Positions 13,469 through 15,232 of a DNA stretch of 15,232 nt are shown piece after piece. The stretch is from positions 1 through 15,232 of the forward strand of contig JAEZXS010000320.1 of the NCBI GenBank assembly GCA_023442755.1. Reading direction: 5' to 3'. This DNA is from Pseudomonadota bacterium. Lineage in GTDB: Bacteria > Desulfobacterota > Syntrophobacteria > Syntrophobacterales > Syntrophobacteraceae. The notes beneath the pieces are model-generated. The model saw only the letters and a program-made list of their open reading frames with translations, had not been told where the DNA came from and searched no databases. Position numbers and translations under genes: made by a program. Numbering within the stretch: position 1 is the stretch's first letter; every line of letters starts with the position of its first letter.

Positions 13469-14176
13469 ATGCGGCTGGAAATTGAGATCAGCAAAAAACT
13501 TGTCTCCCGCGGAAGAAGCTTTGACCTGAACACGGCTTTCCTCACGGAAGAACGGTTCGTAATCCTGTTCGGGCCTTCGGGCTCCGGAAAAACGGCAACA
13601 CTCCAGTCCATCGCCGGGCTCGTGCGGCCGGACTCCGGAAGAATCGTCCTCGACGGACGCATCCTGTTCGATTCGCAGACCGGAGTAGACCTTGCCCCCC
13701 GCGGCCGAAACATCGGGTATGTCTTCCAGGACTATGCCCTGTTCCCGCACCTGACCGTGTCGGATAACGTCGCCTACGGGCTGCCCCGGGACTGGCTCCG
13801 GCGCATTTCGAACCGGGACAGGGCCAGGGTGGACGAATTCCTGGACCTCTTCGAGATTTCCCACCTCGCCCGGAGCTTCCCGGCGGATTTGTCCGGCGGC
13901 CAGAAACAGCGCGTCGCCCTGGCGCGGGCGCTCGTGCGCAACCCCGGCCTTCTGCTTCTCGACGAGCCGTTTTCGGCCCTCGACACCATGCTCCGGGCAA
14001 GGCTCAGGCGCGAACTGCTGCGGCTCCAATCCCGCCTGGATATTCCGGTCGTAATGGTTACCCACGACCCGGAAGACGTCCGGGCCTTTGCCGGAAAACT
14101 CGTGGAATTTGACCTCGAACACCGGGAAGAATGTCCGGCGCCCCTGGGCAACCTGCACGTTCACCAGGTTGCCTGA
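13469..14176 (+). CDS. modC: ModC, molybdate ABC transporter ATPase (short form)
   Basis: ModC is the cytoplasmic ATP-hydrolysing partner of ModB. From the ATG at 13469 it has 235 residues: Walker A GPSGSGKT (35-42), Q-loop Gln87 in NIGYVFQDYALFPHLTV, signature LSGGQ (141-145), Walker B LLLLDE (161-166), D-loop SALD, and switch His199 in VTHD. The blocks RGRNIGYVFQ and FGPSGSGKT are typical of ModC. The usual molybdate-binding Mop/TOBE domain of about 100 C-terminal residues is absent; the chain stops about 35 residues after the switch histidine. Start choice: ACGGAG (13457-13462) is 6 bases before ATG 13469, and the N-terminus then matches family length. A GTG at 13415 overlapping the modB stop and an ATG at 13448 are alternatives. 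Confidence 0.88.
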   Translation: MRLEIEISKKLVSRGRSFDLNTAFLTEERFVILFGPSGSGKTATLQSIAGLVRPDSGRIVLDGRILFDSQTGVDLAPRGRNIGYVFQDYALFPHLTVSDNVAYGLPRDWLRRISNRDRARVDEFLDLFEISHLARSFPADLSGGQKQRVALARALVRNPGLLLLDEPFSALDTMLRARLRRELLRLQSRLDIPVVMVTHDPEDVRAFAGKLVEFDLEHREECPAPLGNLHVHQVA

Positions 14177-14250
14177 ATGAAAGTGCGTGTTAGGACGCCT
14201 GGTACAGAATCGGCCCTGCATGTTCCTCCCGAAAATCCTCGCTTTCCGTC

Positions 14251-14279
14251 TTGACACCTCCACCCTATGCAATTATGAT
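14251..14279 (+). promoter_or_regulatory. Near-consensus sigma-70 promoter
   Basis: TTGACA (14251-14256) and TATGAT (14274-14279) are separated by exactly 17 bases: a perfect -35 and a 5-of-6 -10. The predicted start is about 14287. No other promoter in the window is this close to consensus. It drives the structured leader or RNA that follows and possibly the gene at 14529. Confidence 0.8.
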
Positions 14280-14298
14280 AGTTCTCACTATGAACTAT
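14278..14298. promoter_or_regulatory. Palindromic operator over the -10/+1 of the sigma-70 promoter
   Basis: ATAGTTC (14278-14284) and GAACTAT (14292-14298) are exact reverse complements with a 7-base spacer centred on 14288, the predicted start site. A nested ATAGT-TCTC-ACTAT is also present. This placement is typical for a repressor. The factor is unknown, and the half sites do not match the ModE consensus. Confidence 0.5.
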
Positions 14299-14480
14299 GC
14301 TGCTGAAACGGGCGAATTTCTCTCTCGACCGAAAGACCGAAACAGGTAGACAATCGATTGCTTCCTGAGCGCCCACGGGTTTCTCTTTCCCGAAAGATTT
14401 CAGCATTCCCGGAACTGACGTGCCTCGCCTCCCTTTGAGCGCCGACGCGAAAAGAAGGAGCGGGTGCGGCTCTTTTTTTG
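14287..14480 (+). ncRNA. Candidate structured RNA or cis-regulatory leader upstream of the DsrE-family gene
   Basis: The predicted transcript from 14287 is about 190 nt up to a T7 run. A perfect 8-bp helix TGCTGAAA/TTTCAGCA (14301-14308 with 14398-14405) closes it and is extended by CGGG/CCCG (14309-14312 with 14389-14392) across an AAAGA bulge. Inside are a tandem GACCGAAA-GACCGAAA (14327-14342) and a hairpin CAGG...CAA-TCGA-TTG...CCTG (14343-14367). I match it to no known riboswitch, 6S RNA or SRP RNA. A 19-codon frame (MNYAAETGEFLSRPKDRNR, 14290-14349) starts almost at the transcript's 5' end and could be a leaderless leader peptide. Confidence 0.45.
14455..14479 (+). terminator. Intrinsic terminator-like hairpin before the DsrE-family gene
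   Basis: AAGGAGC (14455-14461) pairs with GCTCTTT (14469-14475) over 7 bp with one G-U, loop GGGTGCG, and the T-run continues to 14479. AAGGAG (14455-14460) can alternatively pair with CTCC-C-TT (14429-14435), which would break the terminator. This gives a possible terminator/antiterminator pair. Confidence 0.45.
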
Positions 14481-14513
14481 AGTATTTAGTTAATACTATT
14501 AACAAATGTTTGT
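14481..14513. promoter_or_regulatory. Cluster of AT-rich palindromes upstream of the DsrE-family gene
   Basis: Three overlapping or abutting dyads are seen: AGTATT/AATACT (14481-14486 with 14492-14497), GTTAAT-ACT-ATTAAC (14489-14503) and ACAAA-TG-TTTGT (14502-14513). They lie between the terminator-like hairpin and the ribosome binding site AAGGAG (14517-14522). They could be operators of a second, proximal promoter. They resemble a Rex-type site, but the spacing is one base too long. Confidence 0.4.
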
Positions 14514-14528
14514 CTCAAGGAGATTGCC

Positions 14529-15086
14529 ATGGCTTTGGAACTGGCTCACATAGAAGAACAGATCGCGCAGATGCGTAAACAACTCGATGAGATATCAGGC
14601 AGGACCCCTGAAAACCGGCTTTCCATGGTCGTTTTCAGCGGCGATCTCGACAAGGTGCTCGCCTCTTTCGTTCTCGCAACCGGCGCCGTGGCGATGGGCA
14701 TGGAGGTGGCCATGTTTTTCACGTTCTGGGCCACACCCATTCTCAGGGATGCGAAAAAGAAAGAGCCGTCCAAGGACCTTATGGGAGCGATGTTCGGGAA
14801 GATGCTGCCGAAAGGAATGGGGGCCGCGAAGCTCTCCAGGATGAACATGGGGGGCATGGGCACCGCAATAATGAAATCCCTCATGAAACAGAAGAACGTG
14901 GCCTCTCTCGAAGATCTGCTGGCGATAGCCGCCGAGCTGGGCGTAAAAATATATGTCTGCGAAATGTCGATGAACCTGATGGGTTTTACCCACGAGGAGA
15001 TGATCGACTATCCCGGACTGGATTATGTTGGGGTCGCGACCTTCCTCGAACTGGCGATGACCAGCAGGGTACAGCTTTTTATTTAG
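14529..15086 (+). CDS. DsrE/DsrF/DrsH-like family protein
   Basis: This is a 185-residue member of the DsrE-like (DrsE_2) family, small sulfur-relay-type proteins usually found with TusA or rhodanese partners in anaerobes and sulfur oxidisers; the exact reaction is unknown. The N-terminal 25 residues (ALELAHIEEQIAQMRKQLDEI) look like a short coiled coil for oligomerisation. The domain then starts with LSMVVFSGDLDKVLASFVLATGA. Next come GMEVAMFFTFWATPILR (57-73), LSRMNMGGMGTAIMKSLM (about 102-119) and YVCEMSMNLMGFTHEEMID with the conserved candidate persulfide carrier Cys144, then YVGVATFLELA. The methionine-rich middle is typical. The ATG has AAGGAG at 6-base spacing. The hydrophobic segment at about 42-72 may associate with the membrane. 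It stands alone in the window, behind an elaborate control region. Confidence 0.83.
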   Translation: MALELAHIEEQIAQMRKQLDEISGRTPENRLSMVVFSGDLDKVLASFVLATGAVAMGMEVAMFFTFWATPILRDAKKKEPSKDLMGAMFGKMLPKGMGAAKLSRMNMGGMGTAIMKSLMKQKNVASLEDLLAIAAELGVKIYVCEMSMNLMGFTHEEMIDYPGLDYVGVATFLELAMTSRVQLFI

Positions 15087-15232
15087 CGGGGTTGTAGACG
15101 GTTCAGGCTGTTATGCCCCGGGCAAAGGCATTCTATCCGCAGATTTCGCGGACGAATACGAGGGGGCTGCCGGAAAGGTGTACTTGTAGTATCGTTGGCG
15201 AGCAAGGGGCGGTCCATGGTGTGTGCCTGGAG
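15087..15232. other. Downstream edge, no feature seen
   Basis: After the DsrE-family stop, 146 bases remain. No ORF with a credible start, no terminator with a T-run and no REP-like copy are visible. The next gene, if any, lies beyond the window. Confidence 0.5.

Noticed and set aside
14200..14215. Second sigma-54 candidate TGGTACAGAATCGGCC
   Set aside because: It keeps GG-N10-GC, but the -12 TT and part of the -24 core are lost. The sigma-70 promoter 50 bases later is far better.
14287..14480. 6S RNA or molybdenum-cofactor riboswitch identity for the structured leader
   Set aside because: The 5' and 3' ends do not pair as in 6S RNA, and I could not place the conserved Moco-motif stems. An Infernal search against Rfam would be decisive.
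14487..14505. Rex-type site (GTTAA/TTAACAA)
   Set aside because: The spacer is 5 instead of 4 and one half is imperfect; kept only as an unassigned palindrome.

Overview
The window is chromosomal DNA from a GC-rich, Gram-negative diazotroph, most likely a deltaproteobacterium (Desulfobacterota, Syntrophobacter-like). I infer this from three things: a NifE-NifN-NifB block of anaerobe type, outer-membrane and lipoprotein genes, and intergenic spaces carrying REP-like 'GTGGGAGCGGCTTTCAG' palindromes. No tRNA, rRNA, CRISPR array or transposase is visible.

Positions 1-6973 are the nitrogen-fixation region, all on the + strand. They hold the 3' two thirds of nifE (cut by the window edge), nifN, nifB with a fused NifX-like domain, the sigma-54 activator nifA, and a HMGL/isopropylmalate-synthase-family enzyme that may make homocitrate (a NifV role) but is not a standard NifV. 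NifB makes the 8Fe core, NifEN matures it, homocitrate and molybdenum complete FeMo-co, and NifA switches the genes on. nifHDK are presumably upstream of the window.

Positions 7019-10638 are accessory envelope genes: an unrecognised lipoprotein (minus strand), then two tandem paralogous outer-membrane beta-barrels that I assign to the omptin protease family from conserved D-x-D and D-x-H motifs. A strong bidirectional terminator separates them from a convergent chemoreceptor gene (10730-12268, minus strand).

Positions 12269-14176 are a molybdate ABC transporter operon (modB, modC; no modA). It is preceded by a 451-base control region with a very good sigma-54 -24/-12 promoter, several palindromes and a 16-codon leader ORF. 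A 12-bp palindrome TACA-N4-TGTA occurs exactly twice in the window, about 107 and 120 bp upstream of the sigma-54-type elements before nifA and modB. This suggests that nitrogen fixation and molybdenum supply share a regulator.

Positions 14177-14528 hold the most intriguing noncoding stretch: a near-consensus sigma-70 promoter (TTGACA-N17-TATGAT) with a palindromic operator, about 190 nt of RNA with a perfect 8-bp closing helix and a tandem 8-nt repeat, an intrinsic terminator-like hairpin, more palindromes, and then a DsrE-family gene (14529-15086). It is either a small RNA or an undescribed riboswitch/attenuator.
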